The notes under the pieces are model-generated. The model ran no database searches. It was not told the origin of the DNA and saw only the letters and a program-made list of their open reading frames with translations. A program made the position numbers and the translations under genes. 64,000 nt of DNA from Artemia franciscana (taxonomy: Eukaryota > Arthropoda > Branchiopoda > Anostraca > Artemiidae): assembly GCF_032884065.1 (NCBI RefSeq), contig NC_088873.1:40447403-40511402 (forward strand), written 5' to 3'. Below, piece after piece: positions 35,860 to 48,167 of this stretch (the stretch's first letter is position 1; each line of letters begins with the position of its first letter).

Positions 35860-36150
35860 ACCCAGTGTTGCCAGTTGTTTGGTCTAAATTTGCGCCCCTA
35901 GAAGGGAAAATGAGCCAAAGGCTCCATTTTTTTAGTGAACATGCGCCGAATGAGTCATTTTCCCCATCAAAAAAGTGCCAACTAGAAATATTCAATTCGC
36001 AACCGCCTCAAAAAGCACCAAAATGGCGCAAATGTGCCCCTTCTGGTCACTGGAGCAAATAATCACTGCTGACACGCAAATTTTGGCAATTGTTGCGATT
36101 TAAGAACTGACTGTGGTGGCAACTTTACTTACAGTTCGTTACCACGAACT
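35860..36150. other. Possible short inverted-repeat element and a solo hairpin end
   Basis: AGTGTTGCCAGTTG near 35862 and GTGGCAACTTTACTT near 36113 are imperfect inverted ends about 265 bp apart. Next to them is an inverted hairpin terminus, ACAGTTCGT-TACC-ACGAACT (36131-36149), as in the hairpin-ended family. Confidence 0.4.
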
Positions 36151-37349
36151 TTTCGAAAATTAAATTTTGGTACCGTATTGGCAATTTTTTATGTTCCAGA
36201 AACCTAATATAACTAATATGCTGAAGATTGAATATGAGGGTGTCAATATTTAATCTATTCAGCATTTCAAAAATTGATTAAAACTCAAACGACAGAAAAT
36301 ATCCATACGATCTTAGGCTCTTAGCTAATTTAAGATAGTTCTATTAAACCAACTTTATCAAAAGTCGATGATTCTAAAATATTATATTTCAAAGATTTTT
36401 GCAATTTAAAATTAAATTGTATTTTTCTTGTTTTTTAGAAGATATTTTTCATCAAAAAAATAAAAACTAGAAAGAAAAAATATTGCCTTAAAGGTGCTCT
36501 TTCGAATATAATGCTTTCAACTTTTGTCAAATCAAAATTTAATGACTACGTCTCATATAAACTAAGGTGACTGAGAAAACAACAAATATTGAAACATTCC
36601 TTTATGAAGAAGAAATGTAAGAAGGTGTTTGAATCGTCATATAAATCATCTGAAGTCATTGATAGACGATTATTAATTAGCGAAAGATCCTCCAGAAGGT
36701 CGATTTGATAGCCTCGAAATATTTAATTTTGTCCTACGGACATTAATTCAGTCCATTACCTGGTGTCTAGGGAAGTAAGAGTCCATATAAATAGCCAACA
36801 AAAGCTATTGAATCCTCAATTGGCGGATTGAAGGGACTGAATCAATTTTAAAAGCAAATATATTTTGGGGCAAACACTCTATAACAGGAAAATGGTCAAA
36901 TTGCAGATTTTGGCTGCATCATTATATTAGAAAGTTTTGAGTTTAATAAATGAAATTCTCCTGGATCTGTCAAGCCTTAATAATTTAAGTCTCAACATTT
37001 GAACTGATAAAGGCTTTTGCATATAAAGGCTGATTTGATGCGTTCTCCTCGTCTCCATCCCTTAGACTTAGATAATTTTATATTTCCCAAACTCCTGTTC
37101 GTAGTGATTTTATTCGTTTTACATTTGATTCCAATGTTCATTATAAGTTTTATTCATTGTATGTTTGTTTGCTATGATTGTTTATTTAGTTTCTGTTCGT
37201 TTTGGGTGTCATTTATTCTTTAATGATATCTATTCGTTTCGATCCTGAATTGTTATAGATATTTATTATGCTTTTTTTTTAGTTTAATATGGCTCTTTCC
37301 TTTTCTTTTAAAAACTTCTTTTTTTAAGTTTTTTTTTAATTAATTAAGT
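36151..37349. other. Intergenic, no gene seen
   Basis: AT-rich with spurious short frames only. Confidence 0.5.
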
Positions 37350-39110
37350 GTAATTCCCTCATACATTAGAATTAAAAACATTATTAATGACGAAAAGACA
37401 CAAAATTTCCTCAGAAAGAAAACCTGTAGGGAAATTTTTATTTGAAAATCTATCCAATGCTGACTTTTTTCAGGTTGCTAGATTGAAAGGAGTTTGTTTA
37501 ATCATGATTTTCATATGTCAAAGGAACGACTAATTAAAAAAAAAATTGAAAGCCTGACAAATGGACCTTTGCTGAGTAACCGTATTTTTACTCCGAGATA
37601 TGCCCCACCGACTATTTTTAATCTCTCTTCTACAACACTTGAACCTAGGAAAATCCAAACTCTAAAAAAAGGGTCCGAAATTCTTTTGTCCACCGGAACA
37701 AGTTCTTATGGTAGATATAGTTTCCTCTTTAGAATTCTCTTTGCACAAATGCTATACATTTGCTCCTAACCCAGATGAAGTCGCGTCTTTTCTTAGAGAC
37801 ACCCTTTGCAACAGCCAAAAATAAGTTATGGCTCCTACTAATTTGACACCAAAAATTTCGCACGAACTAGAAATATTATAATAACTATATTATAGGTCTA
37901 TTATAATAACTAAAGCAGACAAAAGCAAGTAAATTTTTGTCATGGATACGATAGATTATGAAAACAAAATTTATTCAAACCAAAAAGACAAAAATACAGA
38001 TAAAAAAAAATAACTTGCAATCTTACTGATTATTTTCACAATAGTACTGATTAGTTGAATGAATTGAAAAATCTAAAAGAGAATGGTAAAACACCAGATG
38101 GTTTACCACCAGAAAATTCGCACGAACTAAAAATACTATCCAAACTTCGCAAAGACCCGTCTATTATAATAATTAAAGCAGACAAAAGCAAGTAAATTTT
38201 TGTCATGGATACGATAGATTATGAAAACAAAATTTATTCAAACATAAAAGACAAAAATACAGGTTTGTAAAATCACCTCACAAATAAATAACACAAATAA
38301 ATAATAATCCCAAATAAATAACAAATAAATTTTTCCCTCGTGGTAGCTTCTGTCCAAAATATTAAAATTTACCAAAATTACCTTTAGGTCATTTTTCAAT
38401 TCTCTTAAGGTCTCTCGTAGTAAGAACGAAAGACTCCGCTTCCAATATATTGGAAAATGGCTGTGTGCAGCCTTTAAACTTTCGCTTTATTCCCAAAATT
38501 CTAATTATGTATTTCTTTATATTTGGTTGAAAAACTAAAAAAAAATTATATATCAGAAAACATGGTAGTAAGAAGTTTTGACATAATTTATATGCATACA
38601 AATATTGATGTGGCAGTATTTGAGCAATTTTTAAAAATTATATAAAAGAAAAATATCATTTAATTGAAGATTCGCCAACACGAATAGATTGCGATGTTTT
38701 ACTGACCTTAGTTAAATTTTGCAATAAGTATTCAATGAATTTTCAGTTCCGTAATTCTTTTTATCAGTCTATAAAGTGTCGACTGATGGGGCCACCTCTA
38801 TATGGGTTACTGGCAAATATTTATGCAGAACACCTTGAAACAATAGCGGGACCTAAGAATATCATCCAATCTCCACAAACATCCATCTATTATAATAGCT
38901 AAATCAGACAAAAGCAACTCACTTTTGTCATGGATACGACAGTTTATGACAACAAAATTTATTAAAACTTAAAAGACGAAACTACATATAAAACAATATG
39001 TCACGATTATACTGATTAGTTTAGTAATTCGAAATTATAAATGAATTAAAAGCCTAAAGCAGATTGGTAAAATTATCCCGTAATTGTATAATAATTTTTC
39101 CTGTACTGGT
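37350..39110 (+). mobile_element. Penelope-like element 2, internally duplicated
   Basis: Parallels the start of element 1: TTTGAAAATCTATCC, KERLIKKKIESLTNG, NLSSTTLEPRKIQTLKKG, then in another frame FAPNPDEVASFLRDTLCNS. Near 38760-38850 comes the RT block YSMNFQFRNSFYQS, GPPLYGLLANIYAEHLE. A segment around AAGCARRTAAATTTTTGTCATGG occurs three times (37847-38000, 38110-38270, 38850-38985). There is no GIY-YIG domain: the element runs into LINE sequence after 39110. Frameshifts and stops throughout. Confidence 0.75.
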
Positions 39111-39164
39111 ATCCGGGATCATTGCTTTTCCTGAGGCCAAAATAATTTCAAAGAATTAAAGAAC

Positions 39165-41118
39165 ATGAAAATTGGAACTTGAAATGTTACGACGTTAAAA
39201 AATGACTATCGTATCGACATTTTGACTGACGAATTCAGACGGTTTTAACTGGATTTATTAGGAGTCTCAGAAACTCATATCCCAGGGATAGGAAGCATAA
39301 AATTAGGTGAAATAGAATTTGTTTACTCAGGCAGGAAGGATGGGGTAAATAGACAGGGAGTAGGGCTCATGATGAATAAGGAAGCTGCTAAGTCTTGTTT
39401 AGACTGTGAAGGTATTAATAATTGAATACTAATCGTTCATTTTATGACTAAAAAGTTCAGGGTGTCAGTTATAGCAGTATATGCCCCTGTTGAACAAACT
39501 GACGGAGATACTAGTGACTCAGATGAATTTTGCTTACAGTTACAGGAGCAAATAGACAGGGTACCAGGTAGAAATATGGTGTTTTTGCAAGGAGATTTTA
39601 ACGCCCAGGTTGGTAGAAATAAACATAGATGGTATCCTAGCCTAGGTAAATTTTGTGTAGGAAAAGAAAACAGTAATGGCTATAGACTTTTGCAATTTTG
39701 TAGGTATAACAACCTAGTTATAGCCAATACGGGGTTTGGTCACAAAATGGCCCATAAGTTGACGTGGTATTCACGTGATGGTAAGACAGCAAACCTTATT
39801 GATTATGTTATTGTAAACCGAGGACTAACAGAATCAATATAAGATACTAGGGTGTATAGGAGTACTGTTATTGATGTTAAAGGTAAAGATCACCATCTAG
39901 CAGTGTCTAAGGTTAATTTAAAGCTGAAATTTTGGAAGGATAACTACCTAGTAAAATATTATACTGGCATGTTAATAAATTGAAAGGGAGCAGTAAATCC
40001 GGACTAGTCTCAGTTAAACATAGGAAGGGGGCCACAATTAGTGATAAGGAAAAAGTTAAAGAAAGATGGGTGGAACATTTTGAGAATATGCTAAACCGAG
40101 ATGCAGTTGCAGGAAAAGATATAGATGAAAATGAAAAGTTTGTGATACCTTGGATGTGAAGGAAGATTTGTTTTATGAGGAAGAATTAGCGACAGTACTT
40201 AAAGGATTAAAAAATAATAAGGCTCCAGGTGCTGATAGTGTGATAAATGAGTTTCTTAAATATGGTGGCTCTGAGGTTAGAAATAAGCTACTGAAGATTA
40301 TGAATATGATTTTTGAAAAAGCGGAAGTACCTAATGATTCTTAGGAAAACCTTAATTAAACCACTGTATAAGAAAGGTGACAAGAGTGAGTTTCGTAATT
40401 ATCGAGGCATTAGCCAGGTCTCTGCAGGTAGCAAATTACTTAGTAATATGATACTTTTTAGACTGAGAGATACTGTAGACAAAGTTTTAAGGGAAGAACA
40501 GTGTGGTTTTAGAAAAGGTAGAGTATGTGTAGACCAAGTTTTCACTCTTAGGTTAATAATTGAGAAGTCCCTTCGCTGTCGAACATCTTTGGTCCTCAGT
40601 TTTATCCATTATGAGCAAGCTTTCGATTCTGTTGATAGAAAAGCGTTAGCAAAGGTCTTATACTTATATGGCATACCCGAAAAATACATTAAAGTGATTT
40701 GTGCTATGTACGAGAATAATACTGCTGCGGTTAAAGTAGGAAATGAGGTTAAGAACTGGTTTTGTGTTAAATTAGGAGTTAAGCAGGGTTGTGTTCTATC
40801 CCCATTTATATGGATCATTTTGATGGACTTCGTCTTAAGGAGCACAGGAAAGGCAATTGGAAACCACGGAATCAAATGAAGAGGAAAAATACTCCTGGAC
40901 TTAGATTATGCTGATGATTTAAGCATATTAGATGAAAGTGTGAGCTAAATGAACGAATTTTTAGAGGTTTTGCGAGTTCAGGGTGCTAGACTAGGCTTGA
41001 AATTTAATGTTAAGAAGACTAAGTCACTAAGGCTAGGAATAAGTGAAGATGAAAAGGTGACGTTGGGTAACGAAAAGATTGATCAGGTTGGCAGCTTCAC
41101 TTACCTTGGTAGTATTCG
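39165..41118 (+). pseudogene. LINE A, 5' part: endonuclease and RT (interrupted)
   Basis: One long frame from the ATG at 39165 encodes the APE endonuclease to 39842 with three stops. The first is a TGG-to-TGA-like change in KIGT*NVTTL. Motifs: LGVSETHIPG, VIAVYAP, VFLQGDFNAQVG, LTWYSRDGKTANLIDYVIVNRG. The RT follows: NNKAPGADSVINEFLKYGG (40150-40344), a frame change near 40330, KPLYKKGDKSEFRNYRGIS, EEQCGFRKGR, AFDSVDRKAL, GVKQGCVLSP and the catalytic Y-A-D-D at 40906-40917. It breaks at 41118 within FTYLGSI, where LINE B is inserted. The rest resumes at about 44450. The 23142-24920 copy shows the uninterrupted order. Confidence 0.88.
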
Positions 41119-44100
41119 TATTCGTATTCGTATTCGTTTATTTAAAATAGGTATCGTAGCACTAAAAATGAACGCTAAATTACGCTACTTTTACAATTAC
41201 AAAACACTTTTAGATTACACTTTTACAATTCACTTGTTAAATGTTCATACGAAATATGGTACAAAGGAATTTTCGAATCTGTTCGTACGGCACTTGACTG
41301 GTTCTAGTTTGTTGTAATACCTAGTATGTCTGCTGATTGATGCGGATGGTGGAAGTATGGATTGGTGCTTCTCGTTTGTTAATATTGATTTCCCAAATTT
41401 CAATATTAGCTAATGTCTTCGATCGAATAAAGTGGGCAAATTCTAGAGCTCAAGGGCACTTTCGTAGCTGCTGAAACTGGATCCAAGTATTATCCTAGTA
41501 GCTTGTTTTTGGACATTTTCTAGTTCATCTGCAATGCAAGCTTTGTTCTGAGTTTTGGGACCCCAAACGGGACACCAATACTCAAGGAAAGGCCTGATGT
41601 AGGTTGTATACGCCAGCAGGAGCTGACGATCAGAGAAGCCTAACCTGCGCATACTTGTTAAACCCTGGATTGAGTAGTGACCTTTGTGCACAATATTGCC
41701 TACATGCAGCTTAAACGAGCAGTCACTTGTAAATGTTACGCCAAGGATTGTTGCAGAGGAAACAATTGGAAAGAGAGCATCTGGGATAGTGATATATCGC
41801 TTAAGTGGATTAAATCGTAAAACTTTGGATTTCTGTTCATTCACTTGTAGACTATTCGACTTACACTGGTTGATGAAGTCTGTGAAGAAAGTCGGGTCAG
41901 ACTGCTGCTTTGCTACTGCATTTAAGACTGTATATTTGAGAAGTGCAGACAAGTCATCAACAAAGTAGAAACGCTCTTCAAATTCCGCAAGGATAGGGTT
42001 GATGACGGCAAGAAATAAAAGAGCAGCAAATTTCGTTCCTTGGGGGCATCCACAGGTTAATTCTGACCACTCAGAGCAGGTATCTTCTGCAAACAAAGGG
42101 TAAACTGATTGCCGTCTTCCCTGTAAAAATTCTCTCACTCATAGTAGTATTTGTTTTTTAGCTCCCATTTCTTTCAGATTAGTTAATGAGGTCATGTGTT
42201 TGATAAGGCTGAATGCTTTTTGGTAGTCCGCCAGAAATAAGTCGACAGTACTATTAGAAGTGTCCAACGACTAGACGATTAAGTGATACATTCGCACTAG
42301 ATATATTACCGTGTTACTGCCTCGTATGCAACCATATTGGTGCAAATCACAGGAGCAATTTGTTCTAACAAAGAACGGTAGATAAAACCCTCAGCTACTT
42401 TTGTTAAGTTAGGAGTTATCGATATTGGTCTCAGTTGGTCACAGGACTAGGGTGTCTTGACTTTCGATATAACACGGACATATGCAGCTTTCCACATCGT
42501 CGGAAATGATTGTTCTGAGAAACATTGGTTTATCGCTGTTGCGATAGGCTTGGCTAAGAAAGGTGAGTACTCTTTCAATAATTTCACGGGGAGTTCACCT
42601 GGGTATGAGGCACAGTTGTCCCGTAGCCGTCCAATTGCATAGTGAACTGTCATTTCTGACACTTCGACGATTTCATCAGTACTACTGCTGTCAATGATGT
42701 CACACATTTGTTCATCACTTACGGTTAGGTGGGTAGTACAAATCTGAGTAAGGAATTCGTTGACTTCTGAGGCTTTTATCAGACTACCGTCTGGGCTATT
42801 GATTCGTATTTCGTTTCCTTTCTTTTTGCCACTAAGCCGTTTTACTGCACCATGCCCCTTATGAGAATCTGACTTGAGAAGCGGTGTTATTTTTTCCCAT
42901 ACATATCTTTTTCGGGAAGCTCGGAGGTCTGAGACGACTTTGTTTCATATTTCGTTTGCATTCAGTATGTCTCCTACAGCATGGAGTTTACATCGTTCTT
43001 TGATCATTTTTTTTTATATTAGTATCTAACCGCGGCTTATCCGTCTCACATATCGTGCGTTCGTTAACTGGAAAAAATTCATGGTACATTTGCTGCAGAA
43101 ACGAGTATAATGTCTCTCTCAACCTTTTCATCAATATTGGTTATAACACAAATTGGATCAAAGTCAAAGTTAGCGATCCACCTGCCAAATGTTTGGATGG
43201 AGCTTTCACTGAGGGGTCTGTAAACTATTTTAACCTTTTTTGGTTTCGGTATATGATCTCTGCTCTTTGATTTCTACCAGAGAACGTTGTGGTCTGACTT
43301 AGCGAGTGGTCCTAGGGAAACCGGTGGTTCACAAAACACCTCAAAATTCGTTAGTATGAGGTCTAGTATGCTTCCAGTTTCATGAGTGGCGACATCGACC
43401 ACTTGTTTTAGATCCAACACGCGTGATATCCACTTTTTTTCGCTTAAGTTATAGTTTCCAGCTACGATGAAAGCTGGATTACTGAATTGTTTTCGAAAGT
43501 TGTCAACTTGATGCTGCAGAAGCGTCACTAATTCACGTCTGTTGTGAGCACCTTCGGGATAGTATACTGCAGCTAGAATGATGCACGAGTAAGTTCTTGG
43601 TAACTCTCTCGGTCTGCACCACAGCCAGATTGTTTCATGACAGGAATCGGAAGGGTTATTAAGTTGCCTGCATGGCAAGTCTTCACGGCAATTGATGCCT
43701 ACTCCACCTCCACGTCATGTGTCGTCTTTGTCTCACTTAGTATTGAAGAAGTTCCGATAGCCTCTTATAGCGCCTGTTTCAGTAGTAATATCCCAACATT
43801 CGGTAGTTGTTGCTAGTGGTGTCGAGTTGATGCGTAAGACAAGTTCTAACTCGTCCACTTTATTCATCAGTGATCTGGAATTGCACAGAGTTAGTCTTGG
43901 GAAATTTGTTTTGGCACTTAGAGTGACAGGTTTTAGCACAGGAGGGGGATTATCCGAGTTGTTCGAAGCCTCGTCGCGGTCGTAAGGCTTCAATGTTGGT
44001 TTAGGTTCTAAGGAATTTATAGTAACTAAGCATGTCTCATATTGCTTATTCTTTGACTTTTTTGTTCCGCTGTCATTGCAAACTATACTGATTACTGGAA

Positions 44101-44449
44101 TACTGTGATCACCGATATAAAGTACACGGCACTTTCTACGTTCTCAAACCCTTCTACCTGCGCGCTTGCCACACCATTTCTTTTTCTTTTTTGGCTTAAG
44201 CTGAACAGTATTGACATCTTCGTAAGGTTTGTACAGTTGGTATGCGATGAGAATTTCAATTATAGATAACACCAGCGGTCAGGATTTTAAACGCTTACTT
44301 TTCAGAATGCTTTTTAGGCTAACATCAGCTTCTTCTGCTTCTATTTTCAGATATATTTGTAGCAACAGAATCACTGCATAAGTGATTGAAATTATTGTCA
44401 CTCGAAAATAGGTATACCTCAAACACAAACAAGCTAAACTAAAGTAGCA
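41119..44449 (-). mobile_element. LINE B (CR1/Jockey-like), nearly full length, inserted into LINE A
   Basis: Minus strand. A leader frame runs to about 43994, then the endonuclease (43993-43274: LTLCNSRSLMNKVDEL, AAVYYPEGAHNRREL, FIVAGNYNLSEKKW, LDLILTN, LAKSDHNVLW). The RT lead is 42880-42447 (MTVHYAIGRLRDNCASYPGE, PFLAKPIATAINQCF). The RT core and C-terminus (42138-41443) have CGCPQGTKFAALLFL, F-V-D-D at 41964-41953, ILGVTFTSDCSFKLH and YIRPFLEYWCPVWGP. There are only a few frame breaks and stops. The 3' end carries four GAATAC units (41115-41138), like the short tandem tails of CR1/L2 LINEs. Confidence 0.87.
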
Positions 44450-44995
44450 TGGTATGCAAGCCTCAAGCAGTGAACATATTAAAAATAGAATAGCTAAAGC
44501 TCAGGGTGTTTTTTCACAGTTAAAAAAAAGTTTGGAAGAATAGGAAGATAGGTCTGCAAACCAAGATTAGAGTACTGGAAGCTACAGTGATGACAGTGGT
44601 CAAATATGGCTCTGAAGCATGGGCGCTCCAAAAAGCAGACGAAAATTTACTAGACGTTTTTCAGAGAAATTGTCTACGGATTGCTCTGGGTACCCGGCTG
44701 ACTGACCGTATTTAAAACAGTAGGTTGTACGAAAAATGTGGTTCAATCCCGCTTTCTATGGCTATAACGAAAGAAAGGTTGAGATGGCTAGGCCACGTTC
44801 TGCGGATGAAGGATAACAGATTGCCGAAGATTGTCCTTTTAGGCCAACCGTCTGGGGTAACACGGAAAGCAGGTCGTCCTCATCTAGGTTGGGAGGATGT
44901 CATAAATAAAGATTTAAAACGGTTTATCAAAATTACAATAGCAAGGTATTGCTTTAATGCCTCTCGTACCATGTACGAAAATCTCCACTTCTAAC
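44450..44995 (+). pseudogene. LINE A, 3' part (resumes after LINE B)
   Basis: SSEHIKNRIAKAQGVFSQLKK, then GLQTKIRVLEATVMTVVKYG, SEAWALQKADENLLDVFQRN and, in another frame, RLRWLGHVLRMKDNRLPK and GWEDVINKDLKRF. This continues the ORF that stops at 41118. One stop occurs at about 44715 and there is a frame shift near 44555. It ends near 44995. Confidence 0.85.
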
Positions 44996-45221
44996 ATTGG
45001 AAAATGGCTATGTACTTCCTTTAAACCTCTGCTTTATTCCCAAAATTCCTACATGTATTAAGAATCCTAAGTATTTCTTTAGATTTAGTTGAAAAACTTA
45101 AAAATGTTAGTAAATCAGAAAAGTAAATCAGTAAATCAGTAGTTTTGACACAATTTCTAAGTATATAAATATTTATATGACTGTGTTTCATCAATAAATC
45201 AGCGTGGTGCTGCGGTATCAA

Positions 45222-46100
45222 ACAGTTTGTGGCAATAAACTGTAAATTAGGTGCGACACAACTCAATAGTAACTGAAACTCTAAAAAACGGAATTTTGAT
45301 ACCAAGAGATACATCAAAAGAATCGGATTTTTATGCAGATTTTGAATATGTAGGTTTCATAAAGTTTAGTCATACTCATAAAAAGTTAAGAGCCTGAGAA
45401 AATTTGCCTTGTTCTGGGAAAAAAGTGGAAAAACCCCTAAAGTCATAAAATCTTAGCAAAAATTTCACTACCAAACTCAGCGTATCAGATAACCCTACTG
45501 TAGAGGTTTAAAAATGATATCTTCAAATATGTGGAATTTCGTATTTTCTGCCGGAAGAAAGATCACGGATGCGTGTTTATTTGGTTTTTTGTTTTGTTTT
45601 TTTCTCTTGGAGTGATCGTATTGACCCAATGGTCCTAAAATGTTGCGAGAGGGCTCATTTGAACGGGAATAAAATTTTCTACTGCTCTTTTTAAGCTACC
45701 AGAAAATTGGAGGACAACTAAGCCCCCTCCAAAGCTCATTTTTTCCCAAGTCATCGGACCAAAATTTTGAGATAGCCATTTTGTTCAGCATAGTCGAAAA
45801 ATATGATAGCTATATCTTTGAGGACGACTTATCCCCCACAGTCCCTGGGGTAAGGGCTGCAAGTTGTAAGCTTTGTCCATTGTTTACATATAGTATTGGT
45901 TATTGGGATGTATACAAACCTTTTCAGGGGGATTTTTTCTGCTGCGGGGTTGGGGGAAGAGGGTCACGTGGGAGGATCTTTCCATGGAAGAATTTTTCAT
46001 GGTATTGAAGAAGTTCAAACCCCCTCATATACGTAATAATTTTTTTCGTTTTAAGTTTTAATGTTGCTCCTTACTTTCAGTTGAAAAGACTTTTTTTTTA
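45222..46100 (+). mobile_element. Hairpin-ended interspersed element, copy 2
   Basis: The hairpin end ACAGTTTGT-GGCA-ATAAACTGT (45222-45243) is followed by the same body landmarks as copy 1. It ends with one fold-back arm: TTTTAAGTTTTAATGTTGC, then TCCTTACTTTCAGTTGAAAA. Its right edge is cut by the Helitron 5' end at about 46108. Confidence 0.75.
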
Positions 46101-46107
46101 ATTAATC

Positions 46108-47955
46108 TATAAATATAAAAATAAGTTGTCTGTGTGTGGATCTGTGGATCTGTGGATCAGGTGACGTCACCTGAAAAAACTGGATCAGGTGACGTCAAAA
46201 CTGAAAAAACTAAAAAAAAAGCAAAAACTACAAAAAAAACTAAAAACTAATAAAAAAAATAAAAAAGCTAAAAAACTAAAAAAACTAAAAAAAGACAAAA
46301 ACTACAAAAAAAACTAAAAACTAATAAAAAAGCTAAAAAACTAAAAAAACTAAAAAAAGGCAAAAACTACAAAAAAAAACTAAAAACTAATAAAAAAAAT
46401 AAAAAAGCTAAAAAACTAAAAAAACTAAAAAAAGGTAAAAAACTAAAAAAACTAAAAACTAAAAAAAACTAAAAAAAAGGAAAAAACTGAAAAATAAGCT
46501 AAAATAAAGGTAAAAACCAATAAAAAACTAAAAAAAAACTGAAAAAACTAAAAAAAGGCAAAAACTACAAAAAAAACTAAAAACTAATAAAAAAAGTAAA
46601 AAAGCAAAACTAAAAAAACTAAAAAACTAAAAAAAGGTAAAAAACTAAAAAAAATAAAAAATAAAAAAAAACTAAAAAAAAGGAAAAAACTGAAAAATAA
46701 GCTAAAATAAAGGTAAAAACCAATAAAAAACTAAAAAGAAAAAAAGGAAAAAACTAAAAAAAATTTTCATCTAAAAAACTAAAAAAAACTAAAAAAGGTA
46801 AAAACTAAAAGAACTAAAAAAGAAAAAAATAAATGACGACACTCAAAGAGAAAGCGACCAGGACAAAAGGAATGTTCGATTAGCAATCAACAAAGCACCG
46901 GGACACAGGGAGTATAAATGACAACCAGGACATAAGTAAAAAAAAAACTAACAAAACTAAAAAGAAGGTAAAAACTACAAAAAAACTAAAAAGAAAAAAA
47001 CTAAAAAAAGGCAAAAACTACAAAAAAAACTAAAAACTAATAAAAAAGCTAAAAAACCAAAAAAACTAAAAAAAAGGCAAAAACTACAAAAAAAACTAAA
47101 AACTAATAAAAAAAATAAAAAAGCTAAAAAACTAAAAAAACTAAAAAAACTAAAAAAAAGGTAAAAAACTAAAAAAACTAAAAACTAAAAAAAACTAAAA
47201 AAAAGGAAAAAACTGAAAAATAAGCTAAAATAAAGGTAAAAACCAATAAAAAACTAAAAAAAAAACTGAAAAAACTAAAAAAAGGCAAAAACTAAAAGGT
47301 AAAAACTAAAAGAACTAAAAAAGAAAAAAATAAATGACGACACTCAAAGAGAAAGCGACCAGGACAAAAGGAATGTTCGATTAGCAATCAACAAAGCACC
47401 GGGACACAGGGAGTATAAATGACGACCAGGACATAAGTAAAAAAAAAAACTAACAAAACTAAAAAGAAGGTAAAAACTACAAAAAAACTAAAAAGAAAAA
47501 AAAACTAAAAACTAATAAAAAAACTAAAAAATCTAAAAATCTAAATAAACTAAAAAAGAAAAAAAAAGGAAAAAAATAAAGGAGAAAAACAAAACTAAAA
47601 AACGAATGTATATACAGACCGGGACACCGGGATGCAAATGACGACCGGGACACAGGGAATATAAATGACGACCGGGACACAGGGACACAACTACAACGGG
47701 GACACCGGGGGAAACAGGGGGATATAAATGACGACCGGGACACCGGGACAGGGAATGGTTGATTAGCAATCACCATCAACAAAGCTCAAGGGCAATCATT
47801 AGAATCATGAGGTATAGATCTGAATACAAATTGTTTTCCCATGGACCATTATATGTTGCATGTTCAAGAGTCGGTAAACCTGACAATCTATTTATATGCA
47901 AAGACAATGGGACAGCAAAGAATGTTGTATATTCGCAAGTTTTACGTAGTTAAAA

Positions 47956-48011
<56 letters not shown>

Positions 48012-48167
48012 ATCTATATTCACAGGTGGGACATAGGGACACAACTACAATGGCGCGTAACTATTATGGCGCGTAACGACTTACGCGCGCGGGGGGGCTT
48101 GGGGGGGGCGCGAAGCGCCCCCACCAACTAGGTGTTGGGGTGGCGCGAAGCGCCACCCCAACAGCTA
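46108..48167 (+). mobile_element. Helitron copy with long A-rich array
   Basis: The 5' end AATCTATAAATATAAAAATAAG, TTGTCTGTGTG and GGTGACGTCACC are followed by A-rich CTAAAAA-type repeats with minisatellite patches (46830-46940, 47330-47430, 47610-47757). Then come the helicase tail (47760-47955, broken), (TA)n at 47958-48008, the GC-rich terminus and CTAG at 48164-48167. No Rep. Confidence 0.8.

Noticed and set aside
35865..36062. 65-codon open frame starting near the GTTGCCA end
   Set aside because: It lies within a short inverted-repeat unit. No start context or family match.
46190..47610. CTAAAAA arrays as telomeric repeats
   Set aside because: Irregular units with many variants, embedded in Helitrons. 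The arthropod telomere unit is TTAGG.
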